NCBI GenBank assembly: GCA_020746875.1
Contig: JAGTJL010000004.1
Span: 1,922,001-1,986,000, forward strand
Direction: 5' to 3'
Source: Rhexocercosporidium sp. MPI-PUGE-AT-0058
Lineage: Eukaryota; Ascomycota; Leotiomycetes; Helotiales
DNA length: 64,000 bases
Positions 11,339-22,342 of the stretch are shown in pieces. Each line of letters begins with the position of its first letter. The first letter of the stretch is position 1. The notes under the pieces were generated by a model that worked only from the letters and a program-made list of their open reading frames with translations, searched no databases and was not told where the DNA came from. Position numbers and translations under genes: made by a program.

Positions 11339-14027
11339 TGATTTTGGCTTGGAGTTAAGAGTGATAGGGAGGTTATGCTTGTCTGGTTGGGGAGTTTGGT
11401 TCGAGGGTGTGACAAGAATTTACGAATGACTGAGTGAGAGTATACGAGCAGCGCTTTGGCTGGCGTTATGGAATGGAATTGGCGCAGTCAGTTAGGAAAC
11501 TGCTCTTTACAAATATCAAAAGTAGTCGTGAGGCTTCAAAACCACTCAGTACGGAATCAACAAGCAAAAGAATCGCCAAGCAGTCCAACACCTGTCACAA
11601 TTGCCAAGTAGTCTATCTTTCTCTTTTCTTTCTCTTCTCCTGTCAATCTCTCTACCGTATCTTTCCTAGTCAGGCACCATTGTCTCTACATCCAATGACA
11701 AACACAAGCCCCAGAACAACTATACGTAGTGAAAAGTCAAGACACGAGGCTCTAGTAAGCAGCGGCAGAGCCGCGCGTAGCCAAGATTATGAAAGCTCTA
11801 CGAAGTACTTTACGTACCATTTCTCAAGCCTCGCATCGGAATTGTGGAATCCAGAGGGAAGCTAAGTGATCCTTCCGTACACGAACACTGAACCATGTCT
11901 AGGAGGAAGAGGCGGCCAATTGCAATCCTCCGAGTACAGCTACCGAGCTCCCGAGATGATTAAAAAGAACCAAATCCTTTTATTTTTACCTTTTTTTATT
12001 TTATCTCCGATGAGCACTGGTTTGTACTTAAAGTTCTTATGATGATGAGCTCTGCGTTGCTACTGGTTGGGTTCTTAAAAGACTCTTTGTCAAGATGCTT
12101 TGAGGATGGGAAGGCCGCGTGATTGTCGTACAAAAAAGGTGGAATCAAGTGGCGACTCAGCCCGTACAGGCATACGCAATCAGAGATCTTTTAGTGTGCG
12201 TCGTGCGTGTGGCTGCATACGAGATCCTCATCCTCCCTCTCTCATAGTCAAAATCCAGACGGCAGGAAAGCAGGAAGGACACAGATATGAGGAATGAGAG
12301 CGATTGGATGACGTGCAGCGGATCGATGATTCCAGGTCGATGCGGTGGTGTGTTGGGAGTGGATGGTGACGGCTGAACCCCGCGGATGAGCTTGATTTGC
12401 CTCGCGTCGTCCCGTCTGATACAGTACAGTATGAAAAGCGGGAGGGAATACTTCTGCTCATATCAGATCACAGCGAGGTTTTGATGAGGCCGTAAGTTGT
12501 CGAAACAGAAGTATTTGGCAATACGGAACTCGCAACCTTTTGTGCGTGAGGAGGGTACGCAGTATATTTAGCAACTCCATATAAGGCTGTGTGCGTGGTT
12601 GGAATGGTAAGCAAGCGCCCAAGCGCCGCTGTCTGAAACCAGCTCAGCAAATACCAAGGGAAACGTGATTCTTCGGAGAGAAAGTTGCGCCCTTTTGGCC
12701 AGTGCGGGCTGGACTTCAGACGAGAAGGAGTTGGGCTTTTTTGGGGCGGGGTGATTGGTCTGTTGGTAGATGTCAGTGGATATGGATTCGTGGATGAACG
12801 GGCAGGAGAGAGGGATCGGACTTCGCCACTGGGGCGATGAACGGCTTCTGTGCTGAAAGAGAGTTGTGCTTTGGAAGGACTTTTAAGGTTTAAAGGCTAT
12901 CGGTGACATGATAGCACGATCTGTTGCACTGTATGTGTGTAAAGATGTATGTTTAAGCATGCAATCCCTTGATACCCTTCAACCTTATTCTTTACCTTCA
13001 AAGGGGGGCGGGCGGGAGTGGTACGCGGATACATGTACTGGAAGGAGCATGCCATGCCATGCCTGTACTTATGTCGCCTCATATAGAAAAGAAGAAGAAA
13101 AGGGTCTTACAAATAGAATTCGAGAAATAAACATCCCCCTCGCATCGCATCGCATTCAATGCGGATGAATGATGGCTACTGAGTATAAACAAGACTCTCG
13201 AATCATCCTCACCTCTTCGTTTCCAACGGAATCACCGACCTCAACCAAACCACTTCAACTACCGGGCCCGATAGGCAAATCATAGCTCCGAGTGCCCTCT
13301 CTCTCCTGTCAATTCGGTTCATTGCATTGCATTGCATTGCATTATTGTTCAAGGCTCTTGTTCTGTAAACGCTCCTCGCGCAGACTCTGAAACCATCTGG
13401 TCCTGCCCAGCCCGCCAGCGTCGCTCTCAGGAGCAAAAGCGGTGGCGCTTAGCCGTTTCCAGCCTACTTCCGGGGCGCCGGTGCGCAGTCAGTCTTCGAG
13501 GGCGGCCGGAGCTGGGACTGACTAGGACTGGGGCTGAGGCGGGCTGGCTGGTTCGAACTGCAGTCACCCAACCATCGCAGAAACAATCAACCCTCCTCAC
13601 TCACTCTCTCAATCACACTCTCAATCACACTCACTCACACTCACACTCACTCCTCTCCCTCATCACCTCACCTCACCTCTCTACCTTCGCTGTGCGTGCT
13701 CAATCCGCACGATAATATTTTACGAACAGTCGCTCGTTTCGCTGGTCGATTGAATCGCTCGCATCTACTCTACATCATACCTACCTCCCGTCGGGATTAA
13801 TTATATCAGTCTGGCCCGTCGACTTGCACTCACTGCCGCCTTACCTCACCTAATCAGGATTCGAAGAGCAGGCTTAGGGGTGGCTGAATGCTGATCGTCT
13901 GGACGACGGATTCGGATTCGCCGTGAATCCATCGCATCGCAGCCCTCCCCTCTACGAGTGAGCAAGGCCCATATCAACGAGCCTCTGCCCGCTTCTCCCC
14001 TCCCATTATACCAGTACATTCCAGACA
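11339..14027. other. Long intergenic region and 5' leader of the ADAM gene
   Basis: There are 2.7 kb without a supportable gene. The 3' half looks like a promoter/leader: an ATTGC tandem (about 4 copies, 13323-13343) and CT/CA-rich tracts at 13598-13680 of the CACTCACTCT type, common upstream of highly transcribed fungal genes. Short open frames at 11434-11865 and 13332-13715 are low-complexity. Confidence 0.5.
13598..13680 (+). repeat. CT/CA-rich low-complexity tract
   Basis: Imperfect repeats of CTCACTCACT and TCAATCACACTC type lie on the plus strand about 350 bases before the ADAM start codon. This is probably a pyrimidine-rich promoter/leader element. Confidence 0.6.
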
Positions 14028-16546
14028 ATGTACATTCTGCGGAATATAGCAGCGGCCCTGGTCAGCTCGTGTCTCTACTCGATTTCTCACGGTATGCCGA
14101 GTTGACATCGTGAATCTCCTCCCCATCACTAACGTCTGCAGCACACTCCAATGAGAGGAATCCCTTAACCTACTTATCGCAGGTGGAGAATGCACAGTTT
14201 AATACTCCCTCACATCGCATACACGCCCTTTCGAAATTCGACCTCACCTTCGACTTGCACAATGGCGAACAGAGGATCAAGTTAACGCTGGCTCCGAATC
14301 ACGATGTCATCCAGGATGGGGCGACAATAGTACACCTGGCGCCGGATGGATCGATCAAGACGGAAGAGTTGATTGATCGCTCGGAATATAGGGTTTTCAA
14401 AGGCCAGGCATGGTTACAACATCACGAGGGATCGGAATGGACGAATGTTGGTTGGGCTAGGATAATGGTACAGCAGGATGGTGCGGAACCACTATTCGAG
14501 GGTGCTTTCAGAGTCGATGGGGATCATCATCATATCCAGACCAGGACGCATTACATGCAGACGAGACATGCCATGGATCCCAAGCCGGAAGAGAAGGATA
14601 AGGAGTATATGATTCTCTGGAGGGATTCCGATGTTGCCGCCGATTCTTTCATGGATTTCGATGGCCATGCTCATGGAGAGCTGAAGAGAGGACTCGGAAA
14701 GGATGGATCGTGTTCTGCGGATGTATTATCCTTCAATACTCAACTCGATCACCCGATCTATACTGGTATGGCCAAACGAGACGACGACTTTGGATCTTCG
14801 TACACCAAGAGGATATTTGGAAGACAAATCGATGGACAAACTACCGGAAACTCGGCTGGTGTGAACTTGGTTAGTACGATTGGAAACTCTGCTGGATGCC
14901 CTTCGACTCGTAAGGTTGCTCTTGTTGGTGTTGCCACGGATTGTACCTACACTGCCGACTTCAACTCGACCTCTTCGGCTCGATCAAATATCATCAGTGT
15001 CATGAATATGGCCTCTGTTCAGTACGAGGACAGCTTCAACATCACTTTGGGTCTTCAGAATCTTACTATCAGTGATGCCGTTTGCCCCGGAACCCCGCCA
15101 TCGACCGCTCCTTGGAATGTTGGCTGCAGCGACTCTGTCACCATTCAGGATCGTTTGAACCTCTTCTCGGCCTGGAGAGGAGATCGTCCCGATACCAATG
15201 CCTACTGGACCCTTCTCAGCAAATGTGCTACTGGATCCGCTGTTGGACTTGCATGGTTAGGACAAGCTTGCGTTGCTACTTCCCAGGTCGCCTCTTCATC
15301 TTCTGGCAACGAGACAGTCAGTGGAGCCAATGTTGTCGTCAGGACCAGTACGGAATGGCAGGTTATTGCCCACGAGACTGGTCATACTTTTGGCGCAGTC
15401 CATGACTGTAACTCTGCGACATGTAGTGATGGTAGTACTGTTGCTTCTCAGCAATGTTGCCCATTGAGTTCGTCGACTTGTGATGCTGGTGGACAATTTA
15501 TCATGAACCCTTCGACTGGTCCCAACATTCAGAAATTCTCACCTTGTACTATCGGAAATATTTGCAATGCCATTGGGAGGAACAGCGTCAAGACAAGTTG
15601 CTTGACAGCCAACAAGGATATCACCACCATCTCTGGAAGTCAGTGTGGGAATGGAATCGTTGAGGCTGGCGAGGATTGCGACTGTGGTGGAGCTGCTGGG
15701 TGTGGGGATAACAACTGCTGTGAAGCAGCAACGTGCAAGTTCAAGAACAGTGCGGTTTGCGATCCTAGTAATGAGGACTGCTGCACTGGAAGCTGTCAAT
15801 TCGCCTCGAACGGTACTGTTTGCAGAGCTAGTACGGGAACTTGCGATCCTCAGGAGACATGTAGTGGTTCAGCAGCTGCTTGCCCAGCTGATGCCACAGC
15901 ACCGGATGGTAAGTGACTTTTGTCCTGCGGATGAATTTGGCTAACACATCTAGGCACATCTTGCGGTACCAGTGGTAACGGTCTATCCTGCGCCTCGGGT
16001 CAATGTACCTCCCGTGATCTTCAGTGCAAAACCTTGATGGGTTCATATACCCAAGGAAACGATACCTACGCCTGCTCATCCTCCGGCTGTCAAATATCCT
16101 GCGCCTCCCCCGAATTCGGTTCCAACGTCTGTTATAAAATGCAACAGAACTTCCTCGAAGGAACACCCTGCGGCGGCGGCGGTAAATGTTCTCTCGGATC
16201 ATGCAAAGGTTCCAGTGTTGGCAAGGAAATCACAAGCTGGATCTCGAGGAATAAGACACTAGTCATTGGCCTCGCAGCCGGTATTGGCGGCCTCATCCTC
16301 CTCGCCATTCTGAGCTGTTGCGTCTCGAGATATAGAAGGAGACAGCGGATGCGCGCCATCAAGAATGCTCCCCCTCCACCAGGGTGGGCCGGAGCTTCAG
16401 GGTGGAACATGGCACCAGCACCGGCTCATGGTGCACATGGCATGAGCAGAGGACATCATGGCGCGCAGGGTAGCTGGGAGAACGGCAGGTGGAAGCCACC
16501 AACTCAGCCTGCTATGGCGTGGCAGCCTAGTGTACGGTATGCGTGA
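14028..16546 (+). CDS. ADAM family metalloprotease (reprolysin/disintegrin, type I membrane)
   Basis: Exons are 14028-14091, 14142-15908 and 15954-16546 (807 aa). Exon 1 supplies the signal peptide (MYILRNIAAALVSSCLYSIS). A prodomain follows, with two Lys-Arg sites at residues 233-234 and 244-245 that fit Kex2/furin processing. The catalytic domain has the zinc motif HETGHTFGAVHDC at 432-444 (HExxHxxGxxH, intact) and a downstream FIMNPSTG Met-turn. Next come a Cys-rich disintegrin domain (CGNGIVEAGEDCDCG) and a Cys-rich region, a transmembrane helix at about 713-735 (LVIGLAAGIGGLILLAIL), a basic stop-transfer (SRYRRRQR) and a Pro/Gly/His-rich cytoplasmic tail. The architecture matches fungal ADM-B type ADAMs, cell-surface proteases probably acting in shedding or wall-protein processing. 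Domain order is seen directly; substrate is unknown. Confidence 0.95.
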
Positions 16547-17750
16547 GCATTTACAGTAGAATCGATTTGGATACAGTCCTTGGGATATAACAGGCGTTTT
16601 TCTTTGTTGGCTTAAAACTTTTTCGTTGCGTTTTTGGGTAAAGGTGTTCATGGGATCGGCTGCATTGCGTGGAAATCTGATATACTAGTACTACTTATTG
16701 CATTTGCGTGGACTGGCTCGGATGGATTTTTGAGTGTTTGGATAGACTCCGAGGGTGTGAGGAAAGGTGGTGGGGGTTTCATGATTGCCTAGAGAGAGAG
16801 AGAGAGAGAGAGAGAGGCAGTTGGCTATTGGACGTCACTGCGCAAGCAAGCAGCGAGCTTATTGCATAGAGTTGCAAGGATGTAGGAAGAGGAGCTTGTA
16901 GATAGATGGCTACATAGCTTGATCAATCAAAGGACAAGCTGCTCCAAATCATTTGTGCTATCTTCGTTTCCCGTGTGAGTGAATAAATGCGACATTGATA
17001 GTGATCGAGACTCAAATGAGCAATTGGTAGGGTACGCTTATATATGCGTTCAGAAGAAGGCAGAAGGGGAGAAAGAGGGTCATTCGTGAATGCGAAGGAT
17101 CTATAGATAGGATAGGGTTCTACGGCCTGGGAATCGACTCTCTTGTGTATTTCGTTCTAGCCATTACTGTTCCAGCACTGCGTTGCGTGTAGCCATTATA
17201 TTGAGTCGTCAGTGGGTTGGTATGTTGATTTCTCGATGAGCTTCTCGGTTAATTTTCCCGTTCAAAAATACAGTCATATTGCTCTCGGGTTCTCGCGTAA
17301 AGTCTTTCGTACTACTGTACTGTATCATTGTGAATCGTACTAAGACGTATGTGTATGGTGATGTTGTGTTCTTGTTTATATGGTCTTTTGACCGATATCG
17401 TTATAGGAAGCATGCTGTTAGCTGATATATTCCTCCTTGAATAGACTAGCAAAAAGGGGCTAATTAATTAGCTCATGTATACCTTCATATTGTGCCTCCT
17501 TTTTAGAAAAGCAAGGAAGAAAGCCATGAACCATCATACTATACCTACTCAGCAACCTATACACCCCACCTTCCCTTAAACTGCGTACAGTTAGAGAGGG
17601 CACGAAAGATCTACTCAGAAAAAACATGCGGATGCAGGATCACTACAAGGGCATTCAAAACAAAACCTAGAATGACAGACGATGCCGTCGAGGTGCCAAA
17701 TACTTCCCATCAACACCTCCTTCCATGCTTCACAAACTTAGGTCGACAAC
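16547..17750. other. Intergenic, convergent 3' flanks
   Basis: This lies between facing gene ends. Apart from the (AG)n microsatellite it is AT-rich with many stops in all frames. No gene seen. Confidence 0.5.
16791..16816 (+). repeat. (AG)13 microsatellite
   Basis: An uninterrupted dinucleotide run of 13 AG units, 245 bases after the ADAM stop codon. It is likely length-polymorphic between strains. Confidence 0.9.
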
Positions 17751-18206
17751 TCAAGAGCGTCGGAGAATACCTGAGTGATAAAGTGCTGGAATCGCCTGGT
17801 TCTCCGTCCACTCCGTACACTTAATCATCGGAGGACGAGACTCGCCCACTTCATAAAACAACCCATCCGACTTCATCTGCTCCGTCTTCATAGTCCTGAT
17901 ATTGAAGTGCTTCTGCTTCGGTGGTGGCGGCTGTTCGCTGAGAACGCGATCCATCTCATCGGGATAATCTTCTGCGCTGATGGTACCGAGGAACTCTTTG
18001 GCGTGGAAGATATCCGTCGCCTCTGGCTTCTCTCCCACCCTGGTGGCGTAGACCATTCCGGAGGCGATGTCTCCGGTGACGTGGTGGACTTTTCCGCTGC
18101 CGTCTTGCTCCGTCGCTACGAAGATGACGGTGTGGTATCGCGGGCTGGGCATGTCGGGATCGGATATGGCGAGGGTGAATTTGACTTTGAAGACGGGGTA
18201 GGACAT
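17751..18206 (-). CDS. Small conserved fungal hypothetical protein, 151 aa
   Basis: The single exon begins at the ATG giving MSYPVFKVKFTLAISDPDMP. The same frame continues upstream to another ATG at 18371, but that extension is Ser/Arg/His-rich and unlike the body, so I prefer the internal start. The body reads as a compact alpha/beta protein (YHTVIFVATEQDGSGKVHHV, then GDIASGMVYATRVG), then EFLGTISAEDYPDEMDRVL, a PPPPKQ linker, and CTEWTENQAIPALYHSG. I have seen similar proteins as uncharacterised entries in ascomycete genomes; no function is known to me. The last seven codons could instead be the start of an intron (CTCAG followed by GTATTC), which would alter the C-terminus. Confidence 0.72.
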   Translation of the reverse strand: MSYPVFKVKFTLAISDPDMPSPRYHTVIFVATEQDGSGKVHHVTGDIASGMVYATRVGEKPEATDIFHAKEFLGTISAEDYPDEMDRVLSEQPPPPKQKHFNIRTMKTEQMKSDGLFYEVGESRPPMIKCTEWTENQAIPALYHSGILRRS

Positions 18207-19154
18207 GATTTGAGCGCGTTGGCGTTGTATGCTGGGGTGCCAGTGTGTTGTGCTGTACTTTAACAATGACAAGACTTGAAATGTATAGTGTGAATCGCGA
18301 GGCACATTCTTGAAGAGGGGTCTAGTCCCGAGGGAGCAAGAACGTAGTGAGTGGGGGGTTTCCTTGGGCAACTCGGCTAGCTGCGCGGCAAAACTGCGAA
18401 AGACTACAAAGGCTAGTTAGTGGAAAACCACAGTGGACCGAAAAAAATTAGCGTAATATACTTTGATGGAAAGATTGATGCAGAGTGATAATTAGTCGTT
18501 ATCTCTGTAGCAAGTGTTCTGCACTGCATCAGTACATTTCTTTCCGAGCTGCCTCTTCATCAATGTACGGACCGGCCGTCGCTCGCCTGGCTATAAACAG
18601 AAGGTAATCCGCTGGTCGAACAGACATGCTCACTTTCAATTGCTGGACCGAACGTAGTAAAAAGATTCACCAATAATACAGATACGATAGCTGATGTCAA
18701 GATCCAAATCCCACTTCCTGTCCAGTGAAATTGCTCCCAATCGCCGCCGAAAAAAGTCCTAGCATCAACAAAAACTATTCAAGGTGATAAGCTATGGGCT
18801 TACTAGCAAGTCGTTGGGCTCGGCGAACATTTCATCATGAAGTATAGTACTTATATACAGCAAGCAGACTAGGTGCGGCAATGTGCTCTTCTTAGGAGGC
18901 CAACAGACAGGTAGAAAATTCGTCCCACTTTACACAATGTGGCGAGGGAATGATAGTGTGCTCTTCCTTAATATAGAACGATTGAATAGGAGAGATTTTC
19001 AAACCCTTTATTGCCTGCTCTGTGTGACGTACATAAAGCGAAAATGCTTGCCAGTCTGAGCGGAAGCGTTTGAAAAGGTTCGAACAGTGCCTCATGTGAA
19101 ACTATTTCGGCTTGGTCATCTAGGCTTACATGCCTACCTCGCCACATCATCTAG
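18207..19154. other. Intergenic
   Basis: There is no supportable gene. Short minus-strand open frames at 18892-19150 overlap each other and lack protein-like composition. Confidence 0.45.
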
Positions 19155-19581
19155 TGGCCGCGATACCCCGCAGATATCTCTGGACCGTTTGATGACGAAA
19201 CCGATTTCCTTCAAGATTTCATCTAGAAGTCTCATTTGACAGCCCAGCACAACAAGCGGCACTCATACCTAGCCAATTCATACACAGTCGCCATCACTTG
19301 ATCTCGTGAGGAGTGATTGATAGCCGGTGCTTATGCACTCTGATTTACAGCGCAAGAACATCCTCGTGGAGGAAGTTCAAGCTGGCGAAGAGAAGGAGTT
19401 TCGGGTGAAGGTGGTGGATTGGGAGTCGGCGGGATGATATCCGGTCTACTGGGAATATGTCGCTGCTTTCTTTGCGTTCAAGTGGGACGATGACTGGTGT
19501 GTGAAGATGGCGAGGGTTGTTGATCCTTGGCCTGCTGAGGCGGCGATGATGAAGTTGGTTTATCAGGATCTTTGGCTTTGA
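19155..19581 (+). pseudogene. Decayed APH-type phosphotransferase/kinase-like fragment
   Basis: Two open pieces in different frames look like parts of a fungal aminoglycoside-phosphotransferase-like (APH/CHK-type) protein. Piece one, 19155-19223, reads DISGPFDDETDFLQDFI, then TAG. Piece two, 19324-19581, contains the catalytic-loop signature HSDLQRKNILV (HxDxxxxN) and the metal-binding block VKVVDWESAG, then an in-frame TGA at 19435-19437, and continues in the same frame as YPVYWEYVAAFFAFKWDDDW to a terminal TGA. In family members the block reads roughly DWExAGxYPxYWEY, so the stop sits where an aromatic residue is expected. No ATG-led N-lobe is visible upstream. Truncation, frame change and stop indicate a dead copy; family assignment rests on motif spacing. 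Confidence 0.65.
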
Positions 19582-19730
19582 TGAAGGTCGGTTGCTGCGG
19601 ACAACAGACACCTTTTCTTCCGTCACGGATTGGGGTAGCTGGTTCTAAAGAGCTTCAAGCAGAAGAGGTTCATTACTTCCAGTAATTACAGTCGTACGTG
19701 TACAAATAACGGTTTCTGTCATTACTGCTG

Positions 19731-21151
19731 CTACCTGACATTGTAACTCCAATGATGCCTCGGATCACTCAACAGACTCTCCATCTCCTCCCTATCCCCA
19801 TCTTTTACTCCACTATTCACCATCCCCGCCTCAATAGCTAACTTCGCATGTTTCTTCGCCTCTTTCATATCCCCATCAGCGTTATACGCTAATGCGGCAA
19901 ACATATGACCCGTCCCAAGCGCGGCATGCACACCCTCCTCCTCATAAAGCTTCAGTAGCTCTCTCGCCATATTTGGCGTCCCGATAGAATCAGGTGACCA
20001 GTCTGCGAGAAATCCTTGCAGTTCTTGGATCCGTCGGATGCGGTTGTCGGATTTCCGGATTTCTGATGGTTCCGCGGCGCAGAGTGAACACTTGCATTCG
20101 AAACCCCAGACTTGAGCTAATGCTTCTTGACGCTCTGCTCGGGTTTCAAGGATATTGGTATCTGGATAGATATCAGTATGGGGAACTTTCAGGGGGGTGC
20201 GGAATACGTACATGTTATGGTAATCTCTTCTCCTGGGTGAATCGTTCTTGATGCAAAGGTGGCATGGATCAAGGTCGTAGGATCATGATAATACATTGCA
20301 CTATAAAAATCAGCTAGATTCTAAACTTTGTATAATTCGAACGTACTTTGGACGGCAATCGTGGTTCATGAGCTAGAACTTCCATCAGTATGTTCTCACG
20401 TGACATAGGAAGAGGTACATACAGCAGTCTCAGGATAGAGCAAGAAATGAGGCGCTCCCTCAAACTCCCCAGCAAACGCATTCGTATTAACTCTCTCCAT
20501 AATCGGATCACCAGGGTTATGCGCCGCCATCTTAATAAAAATCTCCCTTGTCTTCTTCGGCAGCTGCTGGAATGCTTTATGCAGATACTTGTACCCCATC
20601 GGCCAGTCCGGAAAGAACGCATCGCTCTGGTAAACACCCACCGGCGTATCCGAGACTATCTCATCGCCACGATGAAGCGTCCTGATTGCAAACAACCCGT
20701 TCCCTCGTTCGGCCACGTTGCGAATTTCCCATGGAGGATTGGTGAAGTTGTTCACGTGTGCATGGAGCTCTGGCTGTGTGAAAGCTGGGAGAGAGACCAC
20801 TTTGGCGGCGATCTTGGTAGATGTGAAGAAGGAGATCCCGCGCCCCGAAGCAAAATTGGCGTTGGTGTAGACGCAGAATTCTTCATTTGACTCGTTGTCT
20901 GTGATGCATTGCGGCTCTTCCGTCCACGGATGGTATTTGTTCTCTGGTTCAGCCTTTTCTTGCTGTTGGGGCGGTTCTTGGATTATGTGTTGCTGGTCTG
21001 CTTTTATTAAGGGTTCTGAGTTGGCGAAATTGGGATATGTGCATTCTTCGGAGATGCTACAGAAGTCTCCTTGGAAGAGGTAGCTCAGGGGTTGTCCTGC
21101 GTACGAGGAGGACAGAAGAGATAGTGACGCGGTGAGAATTGAGGAGCGCAT
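19731..21151 (-). CDS. SET-domain protein with signal peptide, 424 aa
   Basis: The gene reads complement(19731..20161, 20212..20300, 20347..20372, 20423..21151); exon 2 is only 26 bases. Start chosen at MRSSILTASLSLLSSSYAGQ, which is a clear signal peptide; an upstream in-frame ATG at 21229 would add 26 residues. Residues 30-95 have several Cys, suggesting disulfides. The SET fold spans roughly 141-285: the N-terminal part RNVAERGNGLFAIRTLHRGD, then the signature MNHDCRPN (from exons 2-3), then GEEITITY. A post-SET-like Cys segment follows (WGFECKCSLC), then a helical TPR-like C-terminus (MFAALAYNADGDMKEAKKHA). SET proteins normally methylate lysines; here the secretory signal argues for an extracytoplasmic role, known for a group of fungal SET proteins but not understood. 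Confidence 0.88.
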
Positions 21152-21871
21152 GGTGATTATTTTAGATGCTAGATGATTGATAGATTGAAAAGGTTTGATG
21201 GCTAGAAATACTTTCATCTGATGCATCACGGACTACCGTGAGCACTGATGTTGAACCGCCATCCCCTCTTGGGGATGTTTCATCATTGTCTGATGTTCGC
21301 GTCAAGACGGAGGTAGTGCATGCCAAGCCGCCAATCGGTTAAGGTTAACTGGTCCTGGCTCTGCCCCCCTGAAGAAACAAATTGCTGGGATGTTGAAAGT
21401 TGAAATCAATTGATCGGAGATTTTGAGCAATCCTGGACAATGGAAGAAGGCTGAGAGGAACTCTTTGTTGTTATTCTAGAGTTCGGGCACTAGCGGGAAG
21501 CCTAAACTTAGCGTTTTGGTCTAGTCCCCACCGAAGGGAGCCTGTACAGTATTTTGGTGACTTGCAGGACATGGTTCAAGGCTCATGCCGTGCATTCGTT
21601 CTTCTTCTTCCTTCAACTCGTTCCACTAATATACATGATCATAAGATCCTTCCTGCCTTCCAAGCATCCTATGCTGTGTCCAGATACCATTAACCCCCCC
21701 CACCTTTTTTTTCAATCCACGCCGGGATCCAGAAGCCCACCCAAAGAAACCGCAGTGACGTTACAAGTACAACTCAAAAGTAAATATATACAAAAAGTAC
21801 ACAAGATGCCGAACCTTGATAAGGTTGGCCGCATTCCTTTCCCAAAAGTTTGAAGATATCCCTTTCCCCAT
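21152..21871. other. Intergenic
   Basis: This covers the promoter of the SET gene and the 3' flank of the small Ser-rich gene. No coding signal seen. Confidence 0.45.
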
Positions 21872-22342
21872 TCAGTATTGCCGTTCCTCATGTCCTACCC
21901 GTCTGCCGTACTCGTCGATGCTTTCAAGCGCCCGCGCTTCTGATTCTGCTATCATCTCATGTTCCATTTCGGTCCTTGCCTGCCGTTCTTCCGGAAAACC
22001 AAATGTGTACGTAAGTGCGGTTGTGTATGACGAGCTGTAGCCCAGGTTGCAGTGTTCGGTGTCGTTCAAGTAGTCGACGAGGCGTTCCGAAGGTGTGTAT
22101 TGCCTGGTATTTGCAGAGTTTGCGGAGTCTCCGGAGCTTAAAGATCCTTCCTCTGTATTTGAATTTGGTCTTGATCGCGTTGAGGCTCTGGATGAAGTGG
22201 ATTTTGCTTTCGAGGAATGTTTCGAGCTTGAAGACTTCTTAGATCGGCTACTGCAGTGCAAAATTAGCATCACTGAGAATTCGAAATTTACACATAGCTC
22301 AGCTTACCTCGAGCCCGATCCGTTAGCTGCTTTGGTGGACAT
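21872..22342 (-). CDS. Small Ser-rich hypothetical protein, 137 aa
   Basis: The gene reads complement(21872..22250, 22308..22342), with intron donor GTAAGC, branch GCTAAT and acceptor CTGCAG. Exon 1 gives MSTKAANGSGS. Exon 2 opens with a Ser/Lys/Arg-rich, probably disordered stretch (SRSKKSSSSKHSSKAKSTSS), then a conserved-looking core: YTPSERLVDYLNDTEHCNLG, followed by YSSSYTTALTYTFGFPEE, and an acidic helical tail with ESEARALESIDEYGRR. No named family recognised. The upstream ATG and intron are chosen because the exon 2 frame alone has no natural start codon near the conserved part. Confidence 0.7.

Noticed and set aside
16791..16816. (AG)13 considered as part of a satellite or CRISPR-like array
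   Set aside because: It is a single simple dinucleotide run with no spacers.
18207..18371. N-terminal extension of the 151 aa protein to an upstream ATG
   Set aside because: Composition changes sharply and MSYPVF matches the usual family start as I know it.
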